Numbered from the stretch's first letter, positions 19,922 to 30,285 are shown. The stretch is DNA of 64,000 nt from a bacterium (GCA_024742755.1 JANSXW010000007.1:20013-84012), one strand, 5' to 3'. Program-made: numbers and translations. The notes: generated by a model not told the origin, from the letters alone.

Positions 19922-22459
19922 TTACCGCACCCAGGTACCATCCGCTTCCAAACCCCAGGTTACGCCCGTCTCCGGATCAAGCACCTTCAGGAATACCCAT
20001 TGGTTGTAAAACAGCTTCTGCAGTACCTCGTGCTTGTCCACCAGTTGCTTTACCGCCGCTTTTGGGGCCACTACAAAAGCCGTCAGGCGCAGCGGCTTGT
20101 GGTACAGCTCCTCATCGTTTTTCATCACCGACTGCCAGGGCAGGCCGTGCATCAAATCAGACCCATTGCCCTGCATGACGCCGATTTTACCGACGACGTT
20201 GTGCGTGACTTTGCTGCCGCTGCCGAAAGCGGTGTTATCCACCGTGGAGAAAAAGTACTGACTGTTGATCCATTGCGCCACCACGAGCGGAGCCGTAAGA
20301 ATGACCTCCAGGCTCTTGCTATCCGGATCCTGCAACCAGTCATAGGAATGCAGGAAGCAACGACCCTTGAGGTCGAGATTGGCCGTCATGTGACGGGGGG
20401 CCACCACAAAGCCCGCATTGCCCGCCAGGCCCCACTCCGGGCGTACTTCCGACCAGTCGGCGCTCCGGCGCAGCATCCCTTTGCTATTAGTTAAGCCAAA
20501 CTGTACGGAACGGACCTCCAGGTTGCGCTGCTGAGCCTTAGCCAGGCCTGCTTGCAAACCGGTAACCTGCGCTTGTTTTTCTGCGTTCAGCTCAGGCAAA
20601 TTGATTAACCGGACGCCATCGGTAGTCGTGTTGTGCTGGGCACCGACAAAGAGGGTATCTTCCGGTATCACAATCCCTTCTTCCGCCAATGCTTCGCGCA
20701 CCGCTTTCTGGTTGAGAATACTGGCCATAGCCGCTGCATTAGGACCACCGTGGCTGCCGCCGCAGGCACCACAATCGAGTGCGGCGGCGTAGGGGTTGTT
20801 CTCCGTTTGGCTACCGTGCCCGCAGAGGACAACAAGGGGCGCAAAGTTTCGGGTCAGGCCCATCATGCGCAGCGCGTTGCCTGCGTAGGCGACCTGCTGC
20901 TCCATTGGGATGCCCCATTGGTCTACCTGCGCTACATCGGGCAGCAGGTCAACTTCCGGACGGAACCAGCGGCGGCCCATTCGGCGCAACCGGGACAAGG
21001 GGCCCGGAATAAGGCTACGCCCAATCGTGATCAGCCCGGCGGGCAGGCCCAGGGCTTCCACCGCCGCAAAGGGGGTGGCGATATTGTATTTCAGTGATTT
21101 ATAGGCTTGCTTGAGCTCTTTGAGGAGCCTCAGCCCGCTTTGGTGCTTTTCCAGATCGTGGCTACAGCAGCTGCCAGCCACTTCCTTTAGCTCATGCGCG
21201 GGCTGCAGCAGCACCGGCAGCGACTTCACGCGCTTGCCCAGCACCGTTTGGTAAGCGATCGGAAGCCCGAAGAAGCCCGCAAAACCGAATGTTTCATACG
21301 CCCCGCAACTTTCCAGTTGCCGGCGGAAGGGCTCGGAGCGTACATCAATACAAAATGCCAGTTGTGCTTCCGGCCGGCCCTGAACAGCCGGGGCTTTCAG
21401 CTGCGACTGCAGATCGGCGGTCATCGTGCTGCGGAAGGACTCCTCCCAGGACTCCAAAAGGGACAGGCGCATCAGGTAATAGGCTTCCCGCAATGCTTTG
21501 AGCAGGGGTGCCCATTCTGCCGCCGTGGTACCCAGGGCAGGGTCTACTTGCGCTGCCGCCCAATGATGAAGCATCGCCCATTCTTTGGCAGATGCGGGGG
21601 CCTTTGTTGGCCCATCCTGCACTTGTACAGCGGCGACCAGCAGGCGGACTGCCAGATAATCTTCCAAATCAATAGGATAGCGCTGCTGAGGCGCATAATC
21701 TGCTTGCGCACTCCGCCAACGGATGTAAGAAGCCCAGCCTGGCAGTGCCATCAGATGGCCGCGCAGGAAATCACGTTGCTCCGATGCCTCAATGCCCAAA
21801 TGCCCCAGCAGCATCAGCAGCGCAGGCCCCGTAGCCTCCGGCAGCTGCTTAATAAAGTTCGTCTGCTCCCCCTGATGCAGCAACAGCATTTTCACTGCCC
21901 GGTAAAAGCCCCGCTCGCGGAAAGGCATCGGCCAGGCTGCCTGCCCTTCATCGAGAAAAGCCCCCAGCCAGGTGATCATTTCCTGACTGACCGGCTCCAG
22001 CGTGGGCTGCCAGGGTTGTTGCAGCCCCATTTCGGTGAGGGCCTCCGACAATAGCGCATCAGGGGATGGCTGCATGTTGCGCTCATCCAGCTCCTGCACC
22101 ATAGCGGTAAGCATCGCTTCCAGGTTGACAGCACTTTTGCCGAAAGGCAAGGTGGCCGGCAAGGCATCTAAGGCGCTGCTGACCGCCTGCGCCATCGCCT
22201 GTTCCTGTACTTCCCCATCTTTTACCGCATTGCGGATTTGCCAGAACGCAGGCAAAGTATTGGCGTCAAACAGCTCCTGACCGCGGCGGACAGCTTTCGC
22301 AAAAGGCAGGCGCTCCAGCCCCTGAAGTGGATTGCAGGCTACGGCATGCGCCAGAGGCCAGGTGGGGGCAATGAGGGTGCTGAGTTGATCCAGGTGCTGT
22401 TGCAACGTCTGCAAGCCCTGATCGATATGTTGTGGCGTGAAGGTCTCGGTAAGTGTCAT
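19922..22459 (-). CDS. dabA: DabA-type (DUF2309) inorganic carbon transporter subunit
   Basis: Large ORF with AFCIDVRSEPFRRQLE, GHGSQTENNPYAAALDCGACGGSHGGPNA and QHNTTTD motifs. Start taken at MTLTETFTPQ (22459) rather than the upstream ORF start at 22513. Confidence 0.92.
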   Translation of the reverse strand: MTLTETFTPQHIDQGLQTLQQHLDQLSTLIAPTWPLAHAVACNPLQGLERLPFAKAVRRGQELFDANTLPAFWQIRNAVKDGEVQEQAMAQAVSSALDALPATLPFGKSAVNLEAMLTAMVQELDERNMQPSPDALLSEALTEMGLQQPWQPTLEPVSQEMITWLGAFLDEGQAAWPMPFRERGFYRAVKMLLLHQGEQTNFIKQLPEATGPALLMLLGHLGIEASEQRDFLRGHLMALPGWASYIRWRSAQADYAPQQRYPIDLEDYLAVRLLVAAVQVQDGPTKAPASAKEWAMLHHWAAAQVDPALGTTAAEWAPLLKALREAYYLMRLSLLESWEESFRSTMTADLQSQLKAPAVQGRPEAQLAFCIDVRSEPFRRQLESCGAYETFGFAGFFGLPIAYQTVLGKRVKSLPVLLQPAHELKEVAGSCCSHDLEKHQSGLRLLKELKQAYKSLKYNIATPFAAVEALGLPAGLITIGRSLIPGPLSRLRRMGRRWFRPEVDLLPDVAQVDQWGIPMEQQVAYAGNALRMMGLTRNFAPLVVLCGHGSQTENNPYAAALDCGACGGSHGGPNAAAMASILNQKAVREALAEEGIVIPEDTLFVGAQHNTTTDGVRLINLPELNAEKQAQVTGLQAGLAKAQQRNLEVRSVQFGLTNSKGMLRRSADWSEVRPEWGLAGNAGFVVAPRHMTANLDLKGRCFLHSYDWLQDPDSKSLEVILTAPLVVAQWINSQYFFSTVDNTAFGSGSKVTHNVVGKIGVMQGNGSDLMHGLPWQSVMKNDEELYHKPLRLTAFVVAPKAAVKQLVDKHEVLQKLFYNQWVFLKVLDPETGVTWGLEADGTWVR

Positions 22460-22484
22460 GTCTTGCTTTTTTGGAACGTGAGGT

Positions 22485-23942
22485 TTAAAGACGGTAAGCA
22501 CTGCGGCGTACATTCAACGTTTGACGCAGCGGCTGACTGTAGCGCAACGCCCATGCATAAATCCGGGCGATCCAGCTATCGCCCACCGCATCAGGCAGGT
22601 AGTCCCGAAAGAGCATCAGCAGCCAGCCCAGTACGAAGAAAAGGCCAATGCCCAGGTGCAGCCCATTCAGTGCAGGAGCTGTAAAGAGGGCAAGCTGTGA
22701 TTCGACAGCCCAAACAGACATCCCGTACACCGTTGACCCCAGCAGCCCGAGGACAGCCGCCAGCACCAACCGACCGGCGGTAGGCGAAGGCTCCGCAATC
22801 GTCATGACGGCATGGGCACAGGTGATGCCGCAGAACAGCAGCAGGAGCACATAGGTACTGCCCAATCCCCCCGTAGCGCCTGTAAAACTCCAAAAGATAA
22901 AGGCCCCCAAGCCCCCCATGACCAATCCGAAGAGGAAAAGAGGCAGGGCTTTGGGGCCATAAAGACTGAGGCTTTTATTGCGGGCGGCTTTTACCGTTGA
23001 GCCCGCACTTAGAAATAAAGAGGCTTTAAAGAATCCGTGCCAGATCATGTGCGCAATGGCTGCCGGAAAAAGCCCCATGCCACACTGCATGATCATAAAA
23101 CCCATCTGCCCCATTGTGGAGCAGGTCAGCGTACGCTTTACATCGCTTTGCACCAGCATCCAAAGGGTGCCGGCAATTGCGGTAAGCCCGCCCAGTACTA
23201 CCAAAAGTGTGGCACTCCACGACAGGATGCTCCAGACCGGGTACAATTTATACAAGATGACCGCTCCTCCGTTGACCAGACCGGCATGCATGAAGGCAGA
23301 TACCGGCGTAGGCGCATTAGCGGAAGCGATTAGCCAGCGGTGGAAGGGCCAGATGGCGGACTGGGCCAAAGCGGACAATAAGACGAACCCGCCGATAACC
23401 GGAAGCCAGGGCGTTGCTTCTAAAGAAAGGGAAAGGCGCTCCGGCGACCCGTGCCCCTGCGTGTAGTAGATCAAACCGACAGCCGCCAGTAAGGCCAATG
23501 CTCCTCCTGCAAGGTGCAGCAGGGCATAACGGGCCGAAGCTGTCGCCGCCTTCCATTCCAGTTGAAAACCGATGAGGCGGGCCAATAGCACATTGCTCAC
23601 CAACAGCCCCGCAACCATAACCAACAGGTGGCTGGCAGCACTAAAAAAGACCAGCGACAGGGTAAGCGCCATCAGGTAACGAAAGACTTCCCGCTGCTTG
23701 CGGTGGCCACCGAAGTGCCGAAGCCCGTACGCCTGAATGGCCAGGCTCACGAAACAAACGACTGCTGACAGCAAAGTATGTGTGGGAGAAAAGGCAAGCC
23801 CAAGCCCGTCCGAAAGCAGGGCCGGTGCGCCCAGGCTGAGCAAAAAACCTGCCCCGGTGAGGAAGGTGCTCAGGCGCTCTGCTTTGGGCAGGGGGCTTAG
23901 CAATCCAAGGAGTCCAAAAACCAGCAGTCCGATTAGAATCAT
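22485..23942 (-). CDS. dabB: DabB-type (NuoL/ND5-like) membrane subunit
   Basis: 485 aa polytopic; WPFHRWLIASANAPTPVSAFMHAGLVNGG is the proton-conducting subunit signature; directly upstream of dabA. Confidence 0.9.
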   Translation of the reverse strand: MILIGLLVFGLLGLLSPLPKAERLSTFLTGAGFLLSLGAPALLSDGLGLAFSPTHTLLSAVVCFVSLAIQAYGLRHFGGHRKQREVFRYLMALTLSLVFFSAASHLLVMVAGLLVSNVLLARLIGFQLEWKAATASARYALLHLAGGALALLAAVGLIYYTQGHGSPERLSLSLEATPWLPVIGGFVLLSALAQSAIWPFHRWLIASANAPTPVSAFMHAGLVNGGAVILYKLYPVWSILSWSATLLVVLGGLTAIAGTLWMLVQSDVKRTLTCSTMGQMGFMIMQCGMGLFPAAIAHMIWHGFFKASLFLSAGSTVKAARNKSLSLYGPKALPLFLFGLVMGGLGAFIFWSFTGATGGLGSTYVLLLLFCGITCAHAVMTIAEPSPTAGRLVLAAVLGLLGSTVYGMSVWAVESQLALFTAPALNGLHLGIGLFFVLGWLLMLFRDYLPDAVGDSWIARIYAWALRYSQPLRQTLNVRRSAYRL

Positions 23943-24082
23943 TTTCGTTTGAATTGATTTCGGGCTGCAAGTTATAAGGTGTTAAATTATAAAAAAAATT
24001 AAAAATCTTGATTTAAATCATTAGAAAAACTAATACATTTATCTTGGATAATTCCACCCTTAGCTAAATACAAAGCCTTGCC

Positions 24083-24982
24083 ATGGATCACAAAATTTTA
24101 TACCTCGACCTGCCGCTGATTCGAACATTTATTACTGTCATCGATCAGCAGGGGTATAGCCTGGCCGCCAACGAACTGGGGCGCACACAGTCTGCGATCA
24201 GTCAGCAAATCAAAAAATTAGAGCAACTGGCGGGGCAGCAGCTCGTCCGGAAGCAGGGCCGGCAGCTCCAAATGACGGAAGCGGGCGAGATCGTCTACCG
24301 GCATGGCATGGAGATGCTACGGGTGGAACAACAGCTGAGAGAAAAGCTTTTTAGCGAAGAAATCGAAGGGCGGGTGCGCCTGGGCATACCGGAAGACCTG
24401 GCCACCCACTACCTCCTGCCTATCCTGGCACGCTTCCGGGAACAATACCCGCGCATTCAGCTCTCTGTGGAGTGCGACCTGACGGAAAACCTCTACAAAA
24501 ACTTCAAGGCCAACGAGTATGAACTGGTGATCCTCAAGCACGAACAGCTCAATGTAGCTTATCCCGACCGCATCGTGAAGACCTGGTACGACCCGCTCGT
24601 ATGGGTGGGCAGAAGTGAGGAAGAGTGCAACGCCTGGCAGTTCTCAAAAAATGTGCCTGTGATCGTCTCCCCGGAGCCTTGTGTCTACCGGCGGCAGGTG
24701 CTCCACCAACTGAATGCGGATCAGTTTTCGATTGACCTGGCCTACGTCAGCGAGAGCTACAACAGCAAGCTGCTGGCCATAAGGGCGGGGCTGGGGCTGG
24801 CGGCATTGCCACAAAGCCTGGTGCCGGAGGATTGTGTCATCGTGAAGACCGGGCTGCCTGAACTGTCGCCCACACAAATTTCCCTATTCCGGTCAGGCAT
24901 ACAGGCTAAGGTCGCCCAATACCTACGCGACCGCATCATCGAGAGCTTTGACCACCGGCTGGGGCTAAATCAATCCACATAA
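24083..24982 (+). CDS. LysR-family transcriptional regulator, divergent from dabBA
   Basis: 299 aa; N-terminal HTH LPLIRTFITVIDQQGYSLAANELGRTQSAISQQIKKLEQ. Confidence 0.92.
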   Translation: MDHKILYLDLPLIRTFITVIDQQGYSLAANELGRTQSAISQQIKKLEQLAGQQLVRKQGRQLQMTEAGEIVYRHGMEMLRVEQQLREKLFSEEIEGRVRLGIPEDLATHYLLPILARFREQYPRIQLSVECDLTENLYKNFKANEYELVILKHEQLNVAYPDRIVKTWYDPLVWVGRSEEECNAWQFSKNVPVIVSPEPCVYRRQVLHQLNADQFSIDLAYVSESYNSKLLAIRAGLGLAALPQSLVPEDCVIVKTGLPELSPTQISLFRSGIQAKVAQYLRDRIIESFDHRLGLNQST

Positions 24983-26148
24983 AGCACGAGCCCTTTGAGG
25001 TACTCCCCTTCCGGATGGAAAATCCCCACCGGGTGGTCGGCAGGCTGCGAAAGCTGATGCACAACCCGGGCATTGCGCCCGGCCTCATGGGCGGCAGCAA
25101 CGATGGTATTGTTGAACAAGGCCCGGTCTACCACCTGTGAGCAAGAAAAGGTAAACAGCAATCCGCCCGGCTTGACTTTCTGCAGGGCCAGCGCATTCAG
25201 GCGTTTATAGCCCTGCACGGCATTATGGCGCTTTTTGATGTTCTTGGCGAAAGCCGGCGGGTCTACAATCACAATATCGTAGTCTGCGGGCGCTTCTTTC
25301 AGGAAAGCCATGACATCCTGAGTGTGGCTTTGGTGAAGCCCTGCCCCGAAGTTACCCAGTTCCACATTACGGTCGGTCAGCGCCATAGCGGTTTGAGAAA
25401 CGTCTACGGATGCGACCTGCCGCGCACCAGCCTGCAATGCGTAGATGGAAAAGCCACCGGTGTAGCAGAAGGTGTTAAGCACTTTTTTGCCGGGCGCATA
25501 CCGGGCAAGCAGTTGCCGGTTTTCCCGCTGATCGAGGAAGAAGCCGGTTTTTTGCCCGGTTTCCCAGTCAACCTGAAAGGTATGGCCGTACTCCAAAACC
25601 TCCGTGGGGGCACCTTCGCCCCAGACGTAGGCATTCTTAAGATGTTCGCTGTAGTTGCGGGGCAGGGTTTCGGCACTTTTATCGTAGATGGCGTTGAGTT
25701 GAGGCCCCATCGCATGGCGCAAGGCGTTAACAATCTCCTCCATCGCCCGGTGCATGCCAATAGAGTGGCATTGCACCACTGCCGTACCTGCATAGTAGTC
25801 AATGATAAGCCCGGGCAGCCCGTCGCCCTCCGCATGAATGAGCCGGTAGGCGTTGAGGTCATCCCGCTGCGTAAGCCCGAGGGCAGCCCGGTAATCATAG
25901 GCATTTTGCAGGCGTTGATTCCAAAAGGCCTGATCGGGCGCAGTACCCCCAAAGACGATCATGCGCACCATGATGCTGCCGTGCTGGAAATGCCCGGCAC
26001 CAAAGACTTCTCCATCTTCTCCAACCACCTGTACAAGGTCGCCATCCTGAACGCCTTCCGGTGTGCTTTTGATGGCCCCGCTAAAAACCCAGGGGTGGCG
26101 GCGGCGCAGGGCAGCCGCTTTCTTTTTCCGAATTACAACTTGCTTCAT
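24970..26148 (-). CDS. RlmI-like class I SAM-dependent rRNA methyltransferase
   Basis: 392 aa; PUA-like N-terminus (RRRHPWVFSGAI), TGFFLDQRENR, FCYTGGFSIYALQAGA, VDPPAFAK. Confidence 0.92.
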   Translation of the reverse strand: MKQVVIRKKKAAALRRRHPWVFSGAIKSTPEGVQDGDLVQVVGEDGEVFGAGHFQHGSIMVRMIVFGGTAPDQAFWNQRLQNAYDYRAALGLTQRDDLNAYRLIHAEGDGLPGLIIDYYAGTAVVQCHSIGMHRAMEEIVNALRHAMGPQLNAIYDKSAETLPRNYSEHLKNAYVWGEGAPTEVLEYGHTFQVDWETGQKTGFFLDQRENRQLLARYAPGKKVLNTFCYTGGFSIYALQAGARQVASVDVSQTAMALTDRNVELGNFGAGLHQSHTQDVMAFLKEAPADYDIVIVDPPAFAKNIKKRHNAVQGYKRLNALALQKVKPGGLLFTFSCSQVVDRALFNNTIVAAAHEAGRNARVVHQLSQPADHPVGIFHPEGEYLKGLVLYVD

Positions 26149-26167
26149 GCCGCAAAGGTAGGCAAGA

Positions 26168-27286
26168 TCAGCTCAATTTCTGCAGTTCCTCAATCATCAG
26201 GTCAAAATTCACGTGCTCGCGGATCAAAGTAATGGCCCGTTTAATTTTCCAGGGCGTACGGGTATTGATCTTTACCTCGATGCGGCTCACCTTGACCACC
26301 GAGCCGTAGGTGTCGAGCTGTGTGGTAATGACTGGAATCTCATTTTTCATGAAGTAGGGGTGCTCCATTTCTTCGGGCTTATACCAGTTGGCCTGTTTGC
26401 CATCGCCGGTCACAATCACGCCAGACAAAGGCGTGCGCTTTAGGTTTTTCACCTTGGCAATTTGCTTGACCTTTTCGATGGCCTCATTCAGTCGCTTGTG
26501 GCTCACCACCAGGAGAATATTGCGGAAAGCACTGAATTCATTGAGGTCCACCAGGGAGCCTGCCATGATGTCCTCTACCCGGTTATTGAGGCGGTGCCCG
26601 TTGAAGACCACCCGCCCGCCAACGACTTCATTGACCGTTTCCATGATGGGGAAAAGCAGGGTTTTGTCAAAAGGGACGACCCCAAGGAGCGGGATGCCCA
26701 TCCTTTCCAGCTTTTTGCCGACGAACTGCGTGACCTCATCGTGCTTTTCCGGGATGACCTTGTTGACGATCACCCCGAGCAGCGGGAGGTTTTGCTCCCG
26801 GAACAGCGCCATGCTCATAATCAGGCGGTCAATGGTACGCCCAATGCCCCCTTCCACCACCATGACCACGGCAGCATCGAGCATTTTGGCCACATCCGCG
26901 TTAGAAAGGTCTACTACGCCCCCCACGCCCGGGTGGCCGGTCCCTTCGTAAACCATGATATCAAAATCAGGCTCCAGTTTATTAGCAGCTGCGTGGATAG
27001 CCTCCGGGTAATTGAAATCTTCCGGGTTAGCGAGGTAAGCCTTGGTAGCGCCCCGGCCGAGAATGACCGGGCTATGGTACTCCGGCATCAGCTCAAAGCC
27101 AATAACCTGGGAAAAGAGGACCGCATCTTTATCGGCTGTTTTCCCGTTGACCGTAAGGTGCTGCTGCCCGACCGGCTTGCAATAGCCGGTATTGTAGCCC
27201 ATTTTTTGCAAATTAGCTACAATGCCCAGTGTAGACGTGGTCTTGCCAATATGCTGCCCGGTCGCAGCGACATAGATATTTTTCAT
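26168..27286 (-). CDS. BioD/CobQ-like AAA ATPase, similar to Pta N-terminal region
   Basis: 372 aa; P-loop ATGQHIGKTTSTLGI, GYCKPVGQQ, YEGTGHPGVGGVVDLSNADVAK. Confidence 0.8.
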   Translation of the reverse strand: MKNIYVAATGQHIGKTTSTLGIVANLQKMGYNTGYCKPVGQQHLTVNGKTADKDAVLFSQVIGFELMPEYHSPVILGRGATKAYLANPEDFNYPEAIHAAANKLEPDFDIMVYEGTGHPGVGGVVDLSNADVAKMLDAAVVMVVEGGIGRTIDRLIMSMALFREQNLPLLGVIVNKVIPEKHDEVTQFVGKKLERMGIPLLGVVPFDKTLLFPIMETVNEVVGGRVVFNGHRLNNRVEDIMAGSLVDLNEFSAFRNILLVVSHKRLNEAIEKVKQIAKVKNLKRTPLSGVIVTGDGKQANWYKPEEMEHPYFMKNEIPVITTQLDTYGSVVKVSRIEVKINTRTPWKIKRAITLIREHVNFDLMIEELQKLS

Positions 27287-27408
27287 ATGCGCTCTGTTTG
27301 AGAGCGGTTAAGGTAGGGATTTTTTCTCATCTGAGGAGGGGATTTGCACCACTGCGCAGCGGCAAAGGGCCCGTTCTTAAGCTCACATCCCATAGCTTGC
27401 CCTCCTTC

Positions 27409-28923
27409 CTACCTTTTCAGCGCTGCCCGGTTGATCTTGCCGGTATCGTTTTTGGGCAACTCGTCCAGGAATACGATATCCCGTGGCACTTTGAATTTGG
27501 CCAGATGCGCTTTGCAATGGGCACGAAGGGTTTCCGCATCCCCGGTTTGGCCTGAAGCATGCAGCACAACGAAAGCCCGGCCGGACTCCCCCCATTTCTC
27601 ATCCGGCACACCGATCACAGCGGCTTCGGCCACTGCGGGGTGGGCCTGCAGGACGCGCTCCACTTCTGCCGGATAGACGTTCTCGCCCCCGGAGATGTAC
27701 ATGTTCTTGATGCGGTCTACCACAAAGAAGTAATGCCCCTCGTCCGCCCTTACCATATCACCGGTGTGGAACCAGCCATCGGTAATTGATTTTTGCGTGG
27801 CGGCTTCATTTTGCCAGTATCCCGGTGTGACCATAGGTCCTTTTAGCCAAAGCTCGCCAGCCATACCGGGCTCAACATCCTGCCCTTGCGCATCCACAAT
27901 GCGGGTTTGCACGTAAAAGTTAGGCCGCCCGATCGAGCCTTTCTTCCGGATGGCATCGGACTGATGCAGGGAAAATAAATTAGGGCCGACTTCTGTCAAA
28001 CCGTACCCCTGACGCACCGGCACGCCTTTTTCATCCCATTTTTCAATGAGCGGGATCGGCATGGGCTCTCCGCCGACAATCAGGTAGTAAAGGCCGGGGA
28101 ATTGCGCGGCTTCAAAGCCCGGTGCATCTGCCATCATTTTCAGAATGGTGGGAACGCCCATAAAAAGGGTTGCCCGTTCCTCCTGCAAAAGCTGCAGCGC
28201 CTGCTCCGGGTCAAATTTGCGCAAGAGCACCGTGTAGGCGCCATGGTGCAGGAAGGGCGTAGTCAGTACATTCCACCCGCCTGTGTGGAAGGGCGGCATG
28301 ACGTTGACGGTACGGCTTTCCGTATTGACAATGAGGCTCATGGCCGTATTGACGCTGTTCCAGAATAGCATCTTGTGGCTGTAAATAGCGCCTTTGGGGA
28401 AACCGGTGGTGCCCGAAGTATACAGGATGAAGGCAGGGTGGTCCTCCCCTACCGGTTGCAGTGGGAAAGCAGGGTGCATTTTGTCTTTCTGAGCTTCACA
28501 GAAGGCCTGCAGAGTTGCCCAGGGCAGGTAGTGTGGTCCCTTTGCCAGGGCTGCACCAGCCTTTAAAGTGGCTTCAAATTTTTCTTCGCAGATCACCAGC
28601 TTGGGCGCCGCATCCTTCAGCAGGTAATCAAGCTCTGCCGATGCCAACCGGTAATTCAGCGGGACCAGCACAAAGCCCATGCGCTGCATCGCGGCAAACA
28701 GGGCTATGTATTCCAGGTTGTTTTCTGCCAACAGTGCGATGCGGTCGCCGGTCTGCACACCATATTGCTGCTGCAAATGGGCACAGAGGGCATCGCTGAG
28801 CCGGCCGAGCTGCCCGTAGGTCAGCGTACGCCCTGTTTCTGCTTCCTTTACGGCCACCTTCTCCGGGCTGTAGAGTGCCCACCGGGCAGTCCAGTCTTGT
28901 TGGGGTATCGTTTGTGATTGCAT
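27409..28923 (-). CDS. AMP-binding acyl-CoA synthetase/ligase
   Basis: 504 aa; ILYTSGTTGFPKGAIYSH, GYGLTEVGPN, GWFHTGDMVRADEGHYFFVVDRIKNMYISGGENVYP. Confidence 0.93.
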   Translation of the reverse strand: MQSQTIPQQDWTARWALYSPEKVAVKEAETGRTLTYGQLGRLSDALCAHLQQQYGVQTGDRIALLAENNLEYIALFAAMQRMGFVLVPLNYRLASAELDYLLKDAAPKLVICEEKFEATLKAGAALAKGPHYLPWATLQAFCEAQKDKMHPAFPLQPVGEDHPAFILYTSGTTGFPKGAIYSHKMLFWNSVNTAMSLIVNTESRTVNVMPPFHTGGWNVLTTPFLHHGAYTVLLRKFDPEQALQLLQEERATLFMGVPTILKMMADAPGFEAAQFPGLYYLIVGGEPMPIPLIEKWDEKGVPVRQGYGLTEVGPNLFSLHQSDAIRKKGSIGRPNFYVQTRIVDAQGQDVEPGMAGELWLKGPMVTPGYWQNEAATQKSITDGWFHTGDMVRADEGHYFFVVDRIKNMYISGGENVYPAEVERVLQAHPAVAEAAVIGVPDEKWGESGRAFVVLHASGQTGDAETLRAHCKAHLAKFKVPRDIVFLDELPKNDTGKINRAALKR

Positions 28924-29014
28924 GGTGGTTAGGGTTTTGTACTATACGAAACGCTATTTTATACCGGCAAAATACTTCTTTGCCAGGTCTTCGTGCAAAG
29001 GAAGGCAAAGGGTG

Positions 29015-29151
29015 CACGCAAAGAGCGCAAAGGAAGGACGGACTGAATGTCTGCTGCAGAGGGAATGCAGAGCAGTGCCAGACTCCAGATTTTACCCCTT
29101 CGCGGTCTTTGCGCCCCCTTTGTATAAACCACTCTCCGCGCTCTTTGCGTG
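29015..29151. repeat. Intergenic element with 14-bp perfect terminal inverted repeats
   Basis: CACGCAAAGAGCGC (29015-29028) and GCGCTCTTTGCGTG (29138-29151). Confidence 0.6.
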
Positions 29152-29156
29152 AACCC

Positions 29157-30167
29157 CTATTCCAGCTCCTCGCCAAGGCGCACCGCAGCACTGGCAAATG
29201 CCAGCCCGCCGCCCGAGCCAATGAAGTAGGCCAGTTGCCCGGCTTTGAGCTTGCCTTCCTCATAAGCCTGATTAAAGGCCATCGGAATGCAGGCCGAGCC
29301 GGTGTAGCCATAATAATGCATCACGGTGTGCGCCTTCTCCCGGGGCTGCCCCAGGCGCTCCAGTGTCTCCCAAATGCTGTGGATGTTGATCTGGGTGATA
29401 AAGAAATGGTCGATCTCTTCATTGCTGACGCCAATACGGTGGCTCAGCCCATTGGCCATTTTCGACCAGATTTCCGGGTTGAGCTCCTTCGGGAATTTGC
29501 GGACAAATTGCAATTGGTGCCCATGCTGATCGATCAGCTCATGCGTCACCGGCTGCTTAGCCGCACCACCGTAGATACCCATCCACTCATTGTACTGGCC
29601 TTCGGTGATCAGCTCTGTTGCCAGCACGCCTTTTGAGGTGTCCTCACCGGCTTTCAGCACCACGGCCCCTGCCCCATCGGCAAAGAGGGTGACGGTTTTT
29701 TTATCTGCTTTGTTAAGGTATTTGCTCATGGCGTAGGCTCCGATCACGAGCACATGATTGTACTGCTCATCGGAACGGATGTATTTGGAACCTATGTCCA
29801 TGGCCGTCACGAAGCCCGCACAGGCCGTATTGATGTCGAAGGTCCCGGCATTTTTCGCCCCCAGGCGGTCCTGCACCACAGAAGAGGTAGAAGGCGAGAT
29901 AAACTCTGGTGTATCCGTGGAAATGATGATCAGGTCGAGGTCTTCCGGCTGCAGCCCGGCACGTTCCAGCGCCTGAAGGGCAGCCCGCTCACTGAGGTCG
30001 GCCGTGCTTTCTTCATCGGTGCACCAACGGCGCTCGTAGATGGCGACATTCTCCCGGAGCCAGGTATCCACGTCTTCTCCTAAAGTCTCATTGAAATAAC
30101 TATTCGGTATGACCTGCTCCGGTGCATAGGCTCCCACAGAGCAGATGTAAGCATTGCGCATGCGCTG
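29157..30167 (-). CDS. 3-oxoacyl-ACP synthase III (FabH-like)
   Basis: Motifs DTPEFISPSTSSVVQDRLGAKNAGTFDINTACAGFV, YGYTGSACIPMAF. Start placed near MRNAYICSVGAYAPEQVIPNSYF; the track ORF extends to 30248. Confidence 0.85.
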   Translation of the reverse strand, partial: QRMRNAYICSVGAYAPEQVIPNSYFNETLGEDVDTWLRENVAIYERRWCTDEESTADLSERAALQALERAGLQPEDLDLIIISTDTPEFISPSTSSVVQDRLGAKNAGTFDINTACAGFVTAMDIGSKYIRSDEQYNHVLVIGAYAMSKYLNKADKKTVTLFADGAGAVVLKAGEDTSKGVLATELITEGQYNEWMGIYGGAAKQPVTHELIDQHGHQLQFVRKFPKELNPEIWSKMANGLSHRIGVSNEEIDHFFITQINIHSIWETLERLGQPREKAHTVMHYYGYTGSACIPMAFNQAYEEGKLKAGQLAYFIGSGGGLAFASAAVRLGEELE

Positions 30168-30241
30168 AATTGGTTTTGATTTCGAATAAAAGGCTAATGT
30201 AGTATTTGCCGCCCGTTTTTTCCATTGGAGGCAGAAAAGAA

Positions 30242-30285
30242 AGGGCATGCCCGTAAAGTCAAGGCCTTTTTTACGAGCATGCCCC
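30242..30285 (-). terminator. Terminator-like hairpin downstream of the TonB receptor
   Basis: GGGCATGCccGTAAA...TTTACgaGCATGCCC inverted repeat. Confidence 0.5.

Noticed and set aside
20000-22054. Antisense ORFs opposite dabA (e.g. 21194..22054, 286 aa)
   Set aside because: Shadow ORFs; the sense strand encodes DabA with conserved motifs.
24970-24982. Overlap of LysR and RlmI-like 3' ends as a regulatory feature
   Set aside because: Short convergent overlaps are common in this compact genome; nothing further supports a function.
28875-29636. 253-aa ORF spanning the CAAAG-rich intergenic element and antisense to KAS III
   Set aside because: Runs through a repeat and opposite a well-supported gene; composition typical of repeat-derived false ORFs.
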